A DNA stretch of 64,000 bases from Bacillus atrophaeus. GTDB lineage: Bacteria; Bacillota; Bacilli; Bacillales; Bacillaceae. Positions within the stretch are counted from its first letter, which is position 1. Each line of letters begins with the position of its first letter. The notes under the pieces were generated by a model. The model did no database searches, was not told the origin of the DNA, and worked only from the letters and a program-made list of their open reading frames with translations. The stretch covers positions 124,001 to 188,000 of the forward strand of contig NZ_LSBB01000001.1 of the NCBI RefSeq assembly GCF_001584335.1, in the 5' to 3' direction. Positions 52,150 through 60,319 of the stretch are shown in pieces. The position numbers and the translations under genes are program-made.

Positions 52150-52239
52150 ATGTACATTGAAATAGAGAACTTTAAGCTATCTATAACTCCTGCATTTATC
52201 TCCATACTTACGGTTGCAGCAATTTTATTTTTAAAGTAA
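52150..52239 (+). CDS. 29-residue single-pass membrane peptide
   Basis: ATG 52150, with AGGAGAGT starting at the stop codon of the endonuclease gene, encodes MYIEIENFKLS and a hydrophobic helix (ITPAFISILTVAAILFL) ending in K. The acidic N-terminus and a single C-terminal Lys suggest an N-out tail-anchored-like orientation. It is tightly coupled to the endonuclease gene and precedes a terminator hairpin. The function is unknown; it has toxin-like or regulatory-peptide proportions. Confidence 0.5.
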   Translation: MYIEIENFKLSITPAFISILTVAAILFLK

Positions 52240-52244
52240 AAAAG

Positions 52245-52271
52245 AAGCAGAATCGTTTTGCGATTCTGCTT
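52245..52271 (-). terminator. Terminator between endonuclease and methyltransferase genes
   Basis: The perfect 11-bp stem AAGCAGAATCG / CGATTCTGCTT has a 5-nt loop. On the minus strand it is followed by CTTTTTTAC; the methyltransferase stop codon lies in the stem. Confidence 0.8.
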
Positions 52272-53376
52272 ACACCATATATGGAACTTGTTCTTCTTTA
52301 ATTAGTTCTTCGTAAGTCCACTTGGATTTGATTGAATCATACTCAATACCTGCAAATGTTTTTAAGATTGATTCACCTATAATTTTAGCTGCTCTAGGTG
52401 GTACAGCCATTCCAATTTGCTGTCTTACTTTTTCTTTTTTTCCTTCAAAAACAAAGTGATCCGGAAAGGTTTGAAGGCGAGCCCGTTCTCTATTGGTTAA
52501 CGCTCTGGGTTCTTCCCAGTGATAAACGTGTGTACCGCCGCCTCCACTGCCAGTTACTGTGTAAGAAGGTTCATCTGGGTGAAGTCTTTTATAAATCTGG
52601 CTCATTCGGGCACCTTTAACTTTTAAACGCAATTCTTCAGGGATTCCTTCATACCAAGCATTTTTGCCGGGTGGAATATAGTTCAACATTTCAATCGTTT
52701 TAGGATTGTGTTTTGTGCGTTCATGGTTTTCTGTAAAATCAAGAATCGGAGGATTATAAAGAGCCTCTTTTGCAGTAACATATTTATCTGGTGTAGTTGG
52801 TGCTGGTACTTTAAATACTACATCTTGATCTTTTCTAATACCAACTATTATGATACGGTGCCTTTTTTGAGGAACACCATATTCTTCAAATTTATATAAA
52901 TGGGGTGTTAATTGATAACCCAGTCCAGCATCGGCTAGTTCTTTTAATATTTGTATAAAGGCTTTTCCCTCATTTGCACTTTGCAGTCCGCCCACATTTT
53001 CAGCTATAAAAAACTTAGGGTTGTGATAATTAAGAACTTTGACACCATAAGAATAAAGCGGACCGTAGTCACCGCTCATTCCTTTATGTTCCCCTACTAT
53101 ACTGTAATCATTACACGGGAATCCAAACGCTAAAGCATCTATCGGCGGGAGGCTTTCAATATCAAGTTCCTGAATAGGACCTTCAATTACACTAGAGCCA
53201 TCTATGTTTTGACAAATATTTCGTCTATATGTTTTGCAAGCTGATTCATCATAATCATTAGACCATTCGTGTTTAATTTTATATTCATTACCAGAATCAT
53301 CAACAATACTTGCACTTGTTAAACCTAAAGCAAGTCCCCCGGGTCCGCTAAAAAGCTCTCCTTTACGGAAGATCAT
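52270..53376 (-). CDS. DNA (cytosine-5) methyltransferase
   Basis: This 368-residue m5C methyltransferase has all core motifs in order: I LFSGPGGLALGL (8-19, SAM binding), IV GFPCNDYS with catalytic Cys88, VI AENV (E126), VIII Q170-x-R172-x-R174, and IX-X from LTNRERARLQTFPDHF to QQIGMAVPP. The target-recognition region (about 185-295) is compact. The gene is convergent with the endonuclease gene and divergent from vsr. Its target sequence cannot be read from the protein. Pairing an m5C enzyme with a type IIS AlwI-like nuclease is unusual because asymmetric sites often need two methylases or an m6A/m4C enzyme. Confidence 0.92.
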   Translation of the reverse strand: MIFRKGELFSGPGGLALGLTSASIVDDSGNEYKIKHEWSNDYDESACKTYRRNICQNIDGSSVIEGPIQELDIESLPPIDALAFGFPCNDYSIVGEHKGMSGDYGPLYSYGVKVLNYHNPKFFIAENVGGLQSANEGKAFIQILKELADAGLGYQLTPHLYKFEEYGVPQKRHRIIIVGIRKDQDVVFKVPAPTTPDKYVTAKEALYNPPILDFTENHERTKHNPKTIEMLNYIPPGKNAWYEGIPEELRLKVKGARMSQIYKRLHPDEPSYTVTGSGGGGTHVYHWEEPRALTNRERARLQTFPDHFVFEGKKEKVRQQIGMAVPPRAAKIIGESILKTFAGIEYDSIKSKWTYEELIKEEQVPYMV

Positions 53377-53531
53377 ATAAAAACCTCCATTATTAATCTA
53401 AGTAATACATATTATAAACTATAACATATTTCTTTGCAGCAAGGGGAACATTTGTTTTTATCTTTTTATAAGATTTAAGTGAAATTAAACGGGGAAAAAT
53501 GAATATTGAAAAGATGAAAGGAAGGATCCGA

Positions 53532-53960
53532 ATGGCCGATACACATACAAAAGAACAAAGAAGGAAAAACATGCAGGCAATAAAATCAAAATCTAAATTA
53601 GAAGACAAAGCAGCTGCTGAATTATGGAGAAGAGGACTGCGTTTCAGAAGGAATGTAAAATCTCTCTTCGGAAAACCTGATATTGCAATAAAAAAATATA
53701 AAATTGTGGTCTTTATAGACTCTTGTTTTTGGCACGGTTGCGACATTCATGGAAATATGCCTAAAAGCAATAAAGAATATTGGGAGGCTAAATTAAAACG
53801 CAATAAGGTTAGAGACAGTGAGGTTACATCTTATTACAAAGAGATAGGCTGGAATATCTTAAGGCTATGGGAGCATGAATTTAAGAAAGATTTTAACAAG
53901 GCAATAGATAAAATTGAAAAGTTTATAAAAGAAGAAAAAGATGGATACTCTAAAAGATAG
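53532..53960 (+). CDS. Very short patch repair endonuclease Vsr
   Basis: This 142-residue Vsr nicks T:G mismatches made by deamination of 5-methylcytosine, matching the adjacent m5C methyltransferase. The N-terminal THTKEQRRKNMQAIKSK recognition helix, GKPDIAI with catalytic Asp50, and FIDSCFWHGCD with zinc ligands (His68, Cys70) are present. The second part SYYKEIGWNILRLWEHE is typical. Start ATG 53532 is preferred over 53499 because AAGGAAGGATC lies just before it. It is divergent from the methyltransferase gene across a 155-bp promoter region. Confidence 0.93.
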   Translation: MADTHTKEQRRKNMQAIKSKSKLEDKAAAELWRRGLRFRRNVKSLFGKPDIAIKKYKIVVFIDSCFWHGCDIHGNMPKSNKEYWEAKLKRNKVRDSEVTSYYKEIGWNILRLWEHEFKKDFNKAIDKIEKFIKEEKDGYSKR

Positions 53961-54326
53961 TAAGAGGATTATTCATCCAGCTTTAAAATGTTTTTTTATA
54001 ATTCTACGTGAGAACACTATTTTTTCTCCCCTATTTAGATAGATATCCTAATTTTGTCATTTTCATTGACTGCTGGTTAACAGTGATTTGTAAATGTGCA
54101 CTGTGAATCGAATGAGGTTAATTGGCCTACGTTTAAAGTCCTTCGCATGCTGAATTTTACTTAGGAGAAAATAAAACAAAAGATTATTAGACGTTTTGAC
54201 TTATTCAAATCCTTTTCAAGACAAATCTTTTTACCTATTTATCCAATCTGACCCATCCTGTAATATGAAAATAGTCTGTATTGTAAAGAATTTACACAGT
54301 TTGATAGAATCACGAGGTGTTGCGGC
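53961..54326. other. AT-rich gap, no gene
   Basis: No credible reading frame is seen. TTGTAA (54281), an 18-bp gap and TAGAAT (54305) form a possible weak promoter for the toxin locus. The inner stretch resembles neither island nor core genes. Confidence 0.4.
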
Positions 54327-54743
54327 ATGCATAGGGAAATGTTGTTACATTCGGTAAACGCCGATTTACATGAAAAACAGGAACAGATCCATCAGTTAAA
54401 ACGAGTGCTGCACGAAATCAGGCAAATCAAACACGAATTTTCCGAGGCTCAGCATCTCGTTCATCGGCCTCATCTTGCTTCAGATGTATGGAGAGGAACA
54501 CATGCTGAGCGGTTTGATGATATTCGTGAAGGAATGAGCAAATCGTATCAGCAAATCAAAAGCGAACAAGTCAGCGGAATCATCGAAAGCATAGAAAGAA
54601 AAATTCACTCATTAGAGGGAGATATTTATTCCATAAGACGCCAAATCACAAGGAAGAAAAACATAAAAAGTGAGGTGAGCACAAATGGCACAGGAAATCA
54701 AAATGGTCTATGGAACCGTCACACAGGGACTCTCTCAGCTTAA
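54327..54743 (+). CDS. yxiB: YxiB-like helper of an LXG toxin (DUF5082 type)
   Basis: This 138-residue, almost fully helical protein has heptad-rich segments (LHEKQEQIHQLKRVLHEIRQIKHEF at the start, shortened here by the core repeat). A central W-x-G-like turn reads DVWRGTHAERFDDI (about 69-82) and resembles WXG100 proteins. Such small proteins escort LXG toxins to the type VII secretion machine. ATG 54327 follows ACGAGGTG. Its end overlaps the next gene by 59 nt, indicating coupling. In B. subtilis it heads the yxiBCD group. Confidence 0.78.
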   Translation: MHREMLLHSVNADLHEKQEQIHQLKRVLHEIRQIKHEFSEAQHLVHRPHLASDVWRGTHAERFDDIREGMSKSYQQIKSEQVSGIIESIERKIHSLEGDIYSIRRQITRKKNIKSEVSTNGTGNQNGLWNRHTGTLSA

Positions 54744-54954
54744 GAGCTCAGCTGAACTCAAGTCCTCCTTGCCCGGCCATATCTCAGGCAGAAACCATTT
54801 AGATGTTGTGAAATCAATCAAACAATTGAATGAGGACATCAACAAACTCACTGAAACGTATATGTCCGTTCTGGCCAAGCATATTGCACAAACGGAAAGT
54901 GCTGTAAACGCCATGAAGGAAACAGACGAGAACCTATCATCTTCCATGAAATAA
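54685..54954 (+). CDS. yxiC: YxiC-like helper of an LXG toxin (DUF5344 type)
   Basis: This 89-residue helical hairpin-type protein (MAQEIKMVYGTVTQGLSQL; SIKQLNEDINKLTETYMSV) is of the YwqI/YxiC kind. It is expected to pair with the LXG domain as a second targeting factor. ATG 54685 follows GTGAGGTGAGC inside the end of the preceding gene. It lies 19 nt before the toxin gene. Confidence 0.78.
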   Translation: MAQEIKMVYGTVTQGLSQLKSSAELKSSLPGHISGRNHLDVVKSIKQLNEDINKLTETYMSVLAKHIAQTESAVNAMKETDENLSSSMK

Positions 54955-54973
54955 AGCACGGGAGGACACAAGA

Positions 54974-56593
54974 TTGAAAACATTAGATGTCCACGCTCTT
55001 CACGAGGGCATTCAGCATACCATTGAAAAACTGGACAAGCAAAAACAGCAGCTGGAGAAATTGGAAAAAAGCGTAGAGCATTTTGCCGGCATGAAGGATG
55101 CGTTAAAAGGAAAAGGCGGGGACGCCATCCGGACCTTCTATGAGGAGTGCCACAAGCCTTTTTTGCTTTTCTTCGGCATGTTTATTGACGAATACAAAAA
55201 AGTGCTGAAACAAACGCAGCACCGGATTTCCTCTGTAGAATCAGATTCCCATGGCATGATTGCGGAGGCTTTTCTATCGCACGATGCCAGACACGGGATC
55301 AAGCATGCTCGAGAAGTGACAGAGCAGCTGACAGACGCAGTAAATCGCCAGACATCAGCCATCGATCACATCGTCAGCCTGCCGACAGTCAATGACACCT
55401 TTTTTCGGATGGAAACAGAGCAGGCGGAACGGCACATCACAGACACCTTACAAAAGCTCTTTCAATTTGACGGCCAGCAAACACAAGCACTAGAAACCGC
55501 AAAAACAGATTTTCAAACCATGAAAAAGTACATGGCCCAGCTGCAAACGATGTACACAGGGCCAAAGATTGAGATCACAGGATACAAAAGCGGCTCCATT
55601 TTGAAATCACAGGAAGAAGAAAACATCAACCAAACCTTCGACGCCATCAATCCGCAAATGAAACAGCCTGATGATTCACCGATGGAGTTGATGCTGAAGA
55701 AACTGGAGAAGCATAAGCAATCAAACGTCGATACTGTGATGAAGGATGATAAACAACAGAAGATCGAGCGTGAGATTTATGGTGATGACAGTAACTTGAC
55801 GGTACTGCAGAAAGAAGCGGCGGCCCATCCTAAAGTCTATGGAGACATCCGCGTGATTAATGATAAACTATATAATCATAAAGGATTAAAAAAGATAGAT
55901 ACGATTGAAGTGATTGACGAGTTAGCAAGCGATACAGCAAGCATTGACTACGTCGGCGGCAAATATTATGTATATGAAACCGGCCAAATCGTACGAGAGT
56001 TCTACGCTGGAGGGAAAAAGCGGTTAGAAGAAGTTTCTTACATTCCAGAGGATAAAGTAGGCGGAGCTGATTCACTGGATTCATTTCTGGCTGGAACTCA
56101 GTATGAATTTATTGAATGGGTGAGTCCTCAGGGCGCTGTTAAAAAGTTGGCTATTAGAGACGGAAAACGTGTTGTCAAAACAGTTGCAAAGAATGAAATT
56201 AAGGGAGACGTTAAGAAAGTTGCTTCTAAGGGTGCGAGTAAAAATATTTCACATCCAGTACTCGATAATACCAGGTCGGGTAGTGCTTTAAAGAAACCTG
56301 ATGGTCAACATGGGTTTAACGATATTATCGATAATTATACTCCGTATGCCAAAGAATTTGAAATAGTAGGTGGTGACGGAATTAAGAGGGACTTATATCA
56401 AATTGAGGGTGGGATGAAGTCCTACGATTTTAAAGATGTTTATAATAAGGATCTGAGAATTAAAGAGAGAATAACAACTATTAAAGACCAAAAGGGAATA
56501 TTTGAGTGGATTGTTGATCCTGTTAAAGGAGTTACGCATAGAAGATTTATTCCTAATGGACAAATAACTGGTTCCCCAAATCAGAGACCATAA
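54974..56593 (+). CDS. yxiD: LXG-domain polymorphic toxin, YxiD-like
   Basis: This 539-residue type VII secretion substrate has an N-terminal LXG domain (about 1-205) with the helical L44-K-G46 motif in KDALKGKGGDAIRTFYEE, then a linker. A pretoxin region (about 280-420, with VGGKYYVYETGQIVREF and IPEDKVGGADSLDSFL) follows. The C-terminal toxin tip (about 440-539) contains HGFNDIIDNY, LYQIEGG, FEWIVDP and THRRFIPNG. Related YxiD tips are reported RNases; the activity here is inferred. TTG 54974 follows GGGAGGACA. DNA after about 56,150 is clearly more AT-rich than the LXG part, as expected for an exchanged tip. Confidence 0.85.
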   Translation: MKTLDVHALHEGIQHTIEKLDKQKQQLEKLEKSVEHFAGMKDALKGKGGDAIRTFYEECHKPFLLFFGMFIDEYKKVLKQTQHRISSVESDSHGMIAEAFLSHDARHGIKHAREVTEQLTDAVNRQTSAIDHIVSLPTVNDTFFRMETEQAERHITDTLQKLFQFDGQQTQALETAKTDFQTMKKYMAQLQTMYTGPKIEITGYKSGSILKSQEEENINQTFDAINPQMKQPDDSPMELMLKKLEKHKQSNVDTVMKDDKQQKIEREIYGDDSNLTVLQKEAAAHPKVYGDIRVINDKLYNHKGLKKIDTIEVIDELASDTASIDYVGGKYYVYETGQIVREFYAGGKKRLEEVSYIPEDKVGGADSLDSFLAGTQYEFIEWVSPQGAVKKLAIRDGKRVVKTVAKNEIKGDVKKVASKGASKNISHPVLDNTRSGSALKKPDGQHGFNDIIDNYTPYAKEFEIVGGDGIKRDLYQIEGGMKSYDFKDVYNKDLRIKERITTIKDQKGIFEWIVDPVKGVTHRRFIPNGQITGSPNQRP

Positions 56594-56609
56594 AGTTAAG
56601 GTGATTTAA

Positions 56610-57137
56610 ATGAATGTATATGTAGACGTTTTTAATCAGTATAAAATAAAGTATGATTGGAAAACACTTTATGTGGGATTAACACTTGATCTAATAAAAT
56701 ATGGTGATATCACTAATTATGCGGTTGAGTTTTTATCTAGGCATCCTGAAACTAATAATCAAAATATTATCCAGCTTGCTTGGGGAGATAAAGATTTTGA
56801 TTACGAGAGTTTACTCCTAAATATCTTAAAAGAGTCAAATATTGATGACTTGAATCTAGACGTCGATTCTTGGCAAGTTGAAAAAAGAAAATGGAGATTT
56901 GGTGTACTTGTTCATTTTAAAAAAATGTATCAAGAAGATTTTGAGGAGTTATTAAACCAGATTGCAGAAGTATATGCTGATTTTAATTATCCAGAAGACA
57001 TGGACAGTTTTATTAATTATTTGCCTCCTAAAGATAACTTTAATCAATCAAAATACTCAAAAGAAGAGAATGTAGCTAGATTAATTAACTTATTTAATGA
57101 ATTCCTGAACAAAGAACATAAATATCTACAAAATTGA
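56610..57137 (+). CDS. DUF2247-type immunity protein
   Basis: This 175-residue acidic protein lies 16 nt after the toxin gene on the same strand, the usual place for the cognate immunity gene. It begins DWKTLYVGLTLDLIKYGDI then TNYAVEFLSRHPE, matching the DUF2247 family as I know it. It is soluble, with no signal peptide, fitting cytosolic neutralisation. ATG 56610 follows AAGGTGAT. Low GC matches the toxin tip, so tip and immunity probably moved together. Confidence 0.72.
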   Translation: MNVYVDVFNQYKIKYDWKTLYVGLTLDLIKYGDITNYAVEFLSRHPETNNQNIIQLAWGDKDFDYESLLLNILKESNIDDLNLDVDSWQVEKRKWRFGVLVHFKKMYQEDFEELLNQIAEVYADFNYPEDMDSFINYLPPKDNFNQSKYSKEENVARLINLFNEFLNKEHKYLQN

Positions 57138-57248
57138 TATTGCATTTTGATTTTGTACCTTGATTATCACAACGATAGTAAAAGTTTTTTAATAGATAAA
57201 TATAATGGTAGCTTTTTGAAAATAGTGTTATAACCAAGAAATTTTTTC

Positions 57249-57465
57249 TAACACCCCAGAGGATAAAGTTAGCGGAGCCAGGCCTCCGACTCATTTCTTT
57301 TCAAAACCCAATATGAATTTATCAAGTGAGTAAGTCTTCAGGATTCTGTTAAAAATGGCTGTTAGAGGCAGGAAACGTATTGTCACAGATTTGGATAAAC
57401 ATGTACCCGGTGTTGGTGTGTTCGAATGGATTGTTGACCCTAATAATAAAGTGACCTATACCTAG
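57249..57465 (+). pseudogene. Remnant of a second pretoxin/toxin tip
   Basis: DNA from CCAGAGGATAAAGTTAGCGG is a degenerate copy of the intact toxin gene near 56046-56180 (IPEDKVGG... through RDGKRVVKT), with frameshifts and a stop. It then continues GVFEWIVDPNNKVTYT and ends in TAG, equivalent to the FEWIVDP end of the intact tip. It is a displaced, inactivated tip. Confidence 0.7.
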
Positions 57466-57508
57466 TGCGAAAAGTGACAGGAAGAAAAAACCAGTGAGGG
57501 AAATAGAT

Positions 57509-57980
57509 AAATGTAATCAGTTCAAATAATCAAGAAAAAAGAATTTGAATGTAACTGGATTACATTTTTTATTGGTAGGCAGTTTAAATTAATTCCTTCT
57601 CTGGAAGTTACAAATTATGCGGTTAATTATCTAAAGAATAATCCTAATATTAAAGATAAGAATATCCTTGAATTGGTGTGTGAACAAACTTAAGAAAAAG
57701 CAGATGCTTTATTAGAACAAATAGTCTCTGGCAGCTTTTCTGAAGTCATGAATAGAGAGTATCATAAGTGGTTATACAGTGTTTTGAAGGATATATATAA
57801 TACTATTCTGATGATAATATGTTTAGAGACATTGAAAACATTTTTTCTATGTTTAATACACCTGATCAGATGCACATTTTTTTAGAAATGAATCGGTGCA
57901 TTTTATTATCCTTCCGATTTAAAATATACAGTAAAAGAATTACTCGAAGAATTTCTGGAAGATGACTTATTTAGTAAAAG
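57509..57980 (+). pseudogene. Remnant of a second DUF2247 immunity gene
   Basis: Frames read PSLEVTNYAVNYLKNNPNIK then an in-frame stop, EKADALLEQIVSGSFSEV, and later ENIFSMFNTPDQMHIFLE. These parallel ITNYAVEFLSRHPETNN and the PEDMDSFINYL region of the intact immunity protein. Stops and frameshifts show decay. It follows the broken tip in the same order as the intact pair. Confidence 0.65.
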
Positions 57981-58013
57981 AACGGCACCCAATCCGTTCT
58001 TTTTTTCTTTTTC
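57978..58013 (+). terminator. Terminator after the toxin/immunity region
   Basis: The stem AAGAACGG / CCGTTCTT is followed by TTTTTTCTTTTTC. It separates the toxin region from the downstream operon. Confidence 0.8.
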
Positions 58014-58035
58014 TGACATCTATGTAAAATTTATA

Positions 58036-58064
58036 TTGACTGAATGTTGTAAAAAAGTTATAGT
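58036..58064 (+). promoter_or_regulatory. Promoter of the five-gene biosynthetic operon
   Basis: TTGACT, a 17-bp spacer and TATAGT form a good sigma-A promoter. About 100 nt of leader precede the first gene; no terminator or riboswitch is evident in it. Confidence 0.65.
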
Positions 58065-58170
58065 ATTGCTTATTAATAATAGGTGGAAAATTGATTATTT
58101 TCTGATAAATATTTACTTACTTTTGAGTGTCATTGACTACACAATCAGGGTGAAAAGGTGAAGGGGTCTT

Positions 58171-59103
58171 ATGTCTAATCTCTTAAAGTATCGTGTGTAT
58201 TTGCTTTTTTGTCTTGCGTGTTTAATAGGAGGAACGACGTGGGCTGTGCAGAAGGCGGGGTTGCAGGACAGTTTGCCGTTTTGGTCGGCGGGGATGCGGT
58301 TTTTGATCGCGAGTGTCTTGATTGCCGCTTTTCTTTTGATTCGCAAGCAATTTGTCGTGACGAAGGAATTGGTTGTTTTAGCGGTGTTAAACGGCGTTAT
58401 GTATTTTTCCATCCCTTTTGGTTCAGTTTACTGGGCTTCTCAGTATTTGCCAAGCGGCTTAGTATCTATTTTAGCTGCAAGTATTTCTGTTTTTGCCCTG
58501 GTGATCAATCGAATTGTGAAGGGAACGCCCGCGACAGCCTTGCAGAAGTGGGGCATAGTGCTGGCCGTTATCGGGATGACAATTGTGTTTGGAAATCAGC
58601 TGTTTATTCAGGTAAATGTCATTGAAATTGTAGCGATGGCTGTGATTTTGTGTGCGATGGTCGGTTCTGCGTTTATTACCATTCAAGTTCAAAAAAGAAT
58701 TCGGTCGCTCCCTGTTCTGAGTTTTAATTCAATATCGATGTTAAGCGGGGGGCTTATTTTATTAATCAGCAGTTTATTGATAGAAGATGGCACTCGGACG
58801 TTTTCAAGCGTCAGTTTGTATGCTGTTCTGTATTTGGCTATTGTGGGCTCCGTTTTAGGATTTTGGATCAATATCTATCTCTTGAAGCATTGGCATATCT
58901 CAAAAGCAACGTCGCACTTATTTATTTCGCCGGTCATTGCTTTATATATCGGTTTTATCTTTTTACAAGAAGCCTTAAATCTGAATATCTATATCGGAAC
59001 GTTTTTTGTCATAACTGGTGTGATGTGTATCAACCTGAGAAGAGAAAGGATTAAGAAGGATGACAACGTTACAAAAACACTTAGCAATCATGTGTCAAAA
59101 TAA
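58171..59103 (+). CDS. EamA-family (DMT) exporter
   Basis: This 310-residue protein has ten predicted helices as two EamA repeats. The first repeat has LIGGTTWAVQKAG and FLIASVLIAAFLLIRKQ; the second has SVLGFWINIYLLKHW and SPVIALYIGFIFLQE. DMT proteins of this type export amino acids and metabolites. ATG 58171 follows AAGGTGAAGGGG. It overlaps the ATP-grasp gene by 44 nt, so the two are coupled. As the first gene of a small biosynthetic operon it is likely the product exporter and self-resistance gene (inference; bacilysin uses a different transporter, BacE). Confidence 0.82.
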   Translation: MSNLLKYRVYLLFCLACLIGGTTWAVQKAGLQDSLPFWSAGMRFLIASVLIAAFLLIRKQFVVTKELVVLAVLNGVMYFSIPFGSVYWASQYLPSGLVSILAASISVFALVINRIVKGTPATALQKWGIVLAVIGMTIVFGNQLFIQVNVIEIVAMAVILCAMVGSAFITIQVQKRIRSLPVLSFNSISMLSGGLILLISSLLIEDGTRTFSSVSLYAVLYLAIVGSVLGFWINIYLLKHWHISKATSHLFISPVIALYIGFIFLQEALNLNIYIGTFFVITGVMCINLRRERIKKDDNVTKTLSNHVSK

Positions 59104-60310
59104 ACAATTGCCTTTTATCTTTGAAGAAGCCGAAAGCTTAGGTGTAAGGATCACTTTTTTTTATCCTGCGGCTGAGGAGCATCCGGGACATCTCCCGGCA
59201 GTTGAGCGGTGTATTCCTCTTCCTATCTTTCAAGACGAAGCGTCTTCCATGGAAATCGTCAAAAAAGCAAATGAAGACGACCATTTTGACGGGATCTTAA
59301 CGCTTTTTGAACCGGCCTTAAACTTCACGGCAAAGGCGGCCGAGGAGCTCGGGCTTCGCCATTTGCCTTCACAGGTCATCGCAATTTGCCGTAATAAATA
59401 TGCGACACGTCAAGTACTGAAGCGGCATCAGCTGAACACCCCTTTCTTTTATGAAATAAGTTCAGCGGCTGATATTGATGCAGGCGGGCTGAGATACCCT
59501 CTCGTTGTCAAACCGATTAATGGCTTTTCAAGCCAAGGGGTTGTCAGAGTAAATGATCAGGATCAATTGAAGGAAGCGATCAGCAAGGTAGAAGCGATTA
59601 ATCAAGAAGACTTAGGAAAATTTATTCAAGGCAATAGCGGCATCATTGTCGAGCAATTTATTGACGGGCCTGAATTTGTGATTGAAACAATGTCCATTCA
59701 GGGGAAGGTTCATGTGCTTTCCATCGGTTATAAAGGAGATTGTAAGGGGCCGTTCTTTGAAGAGGGCGTCTATATTGCGCCCGCCCGTTTAGAAGAGGAA
59801 AGCCGTCTTGCGATCACAGAAGAGGTGCGGAAGGCGGTATCCGCTCTTGGCATAGACAATGGCGCGGCTCATACAGAACTTCGTCTCGATCAAAGCGGGA
59901 AGCCTTTTGTGATTGAAGTAGCCCCCCGCATAGGCGGTTCGGGCATTTCCCACTTTATTGTGAAAGAGAGCACAGGCATTAATTTTATGGAACTGATCAT
60001 TCGAAATGCATTTGGGCTGTTATTTGAGGATGTGTTGGGCGGTCCGATTACGGCATCAAAAACAGTCGGCAACTACATTATTCCTGTGCAGGGGTCAGGT
60101 ACTTTTGTGGAGGTTTCCGGTCTGGAAGACATTAAGCGCCGGTCTGAGGTGAAACGAGTATTCCAGTTCATTGAATCAGGCGCAGACATTTTGCCGTATC
60201 CGCATTTTTCCGGTTATCCGGGATTTATATTAACGAGCCATGATTCATATGAGGACTGTGACCGGTATTATCAAATGTTGGATAAAGAACTAACGATTCT
60301 TTATCAATAG
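59060..60310 (+). CDS. ATP-grasp ligase, BacD-like
   Basis: This 416-residue ATP-grasp enzyme has an N-terminal preATP-grasp domain (DDHFDGILTLFEPALNFTAKAAEELG in part). The ATP-lid Lys/Gly loop is VVKPINGFSSQGVVRV (about 147-162), an adenine-site stretch EQFIDGPEFVIETM follows, and the metal-binding ELRLDQSGKPFVIEVAPRIGGSG (about 275-295) completes it. The order fits amino-acid ligases such as BacD (L-amino acid ligase of bacilysin), which form a dipeptide bond via an acyl phosphate. ATG 59060 follows AAGAAGG. The substrates are not readable; the BacA-like and aminotransferase neighbours suggest a non-proteinogenic amino acid. Confidence 0.8.
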   Translation: MTTLQKHLAIMCQNKQLPFIFEEAESLGVRITFFYPAAEEHPGHLPAVERCIPLPIFQDEASSMEIVKKANEDDHFDGILTLFEPALNFTAKAAEELGLRHLPSQVIAICRNKYATRQVLKRHQLNTPFFYEISSAADIDAGGLRYPLVVKPINGFSSQGVVRVNDQDQLKEAISKVEAINQEDLGKFIQGNSGIIVEQFIDGPEFVIETMSIQGKVHVLSIGYKGDCKGPFFEEGVYIAPARLEEESRLAITEEVRKAVSALGIDNGAAHTELRLDQSGKPFVIEVAPRIGGSGISHFIVKESTGINFMELIIRNAFGLLFEDVLGGPITASKTVGNYIIPVQGSGTFVEVSGLEDIKRRSEVKRVFQFIESGADILPYPHFSGYPGFILTSHDSYEDCDRYYQMLDKELTILYQ

Positions 60311-60319
60311 GAGGCCAAA

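Noticed and set aside
49920-58020. Accessory region as a prophage or integrative element
   Set aside because: No integrase, transposase, tRNA gene, att-like direct repeats or phage structural genes were seen.
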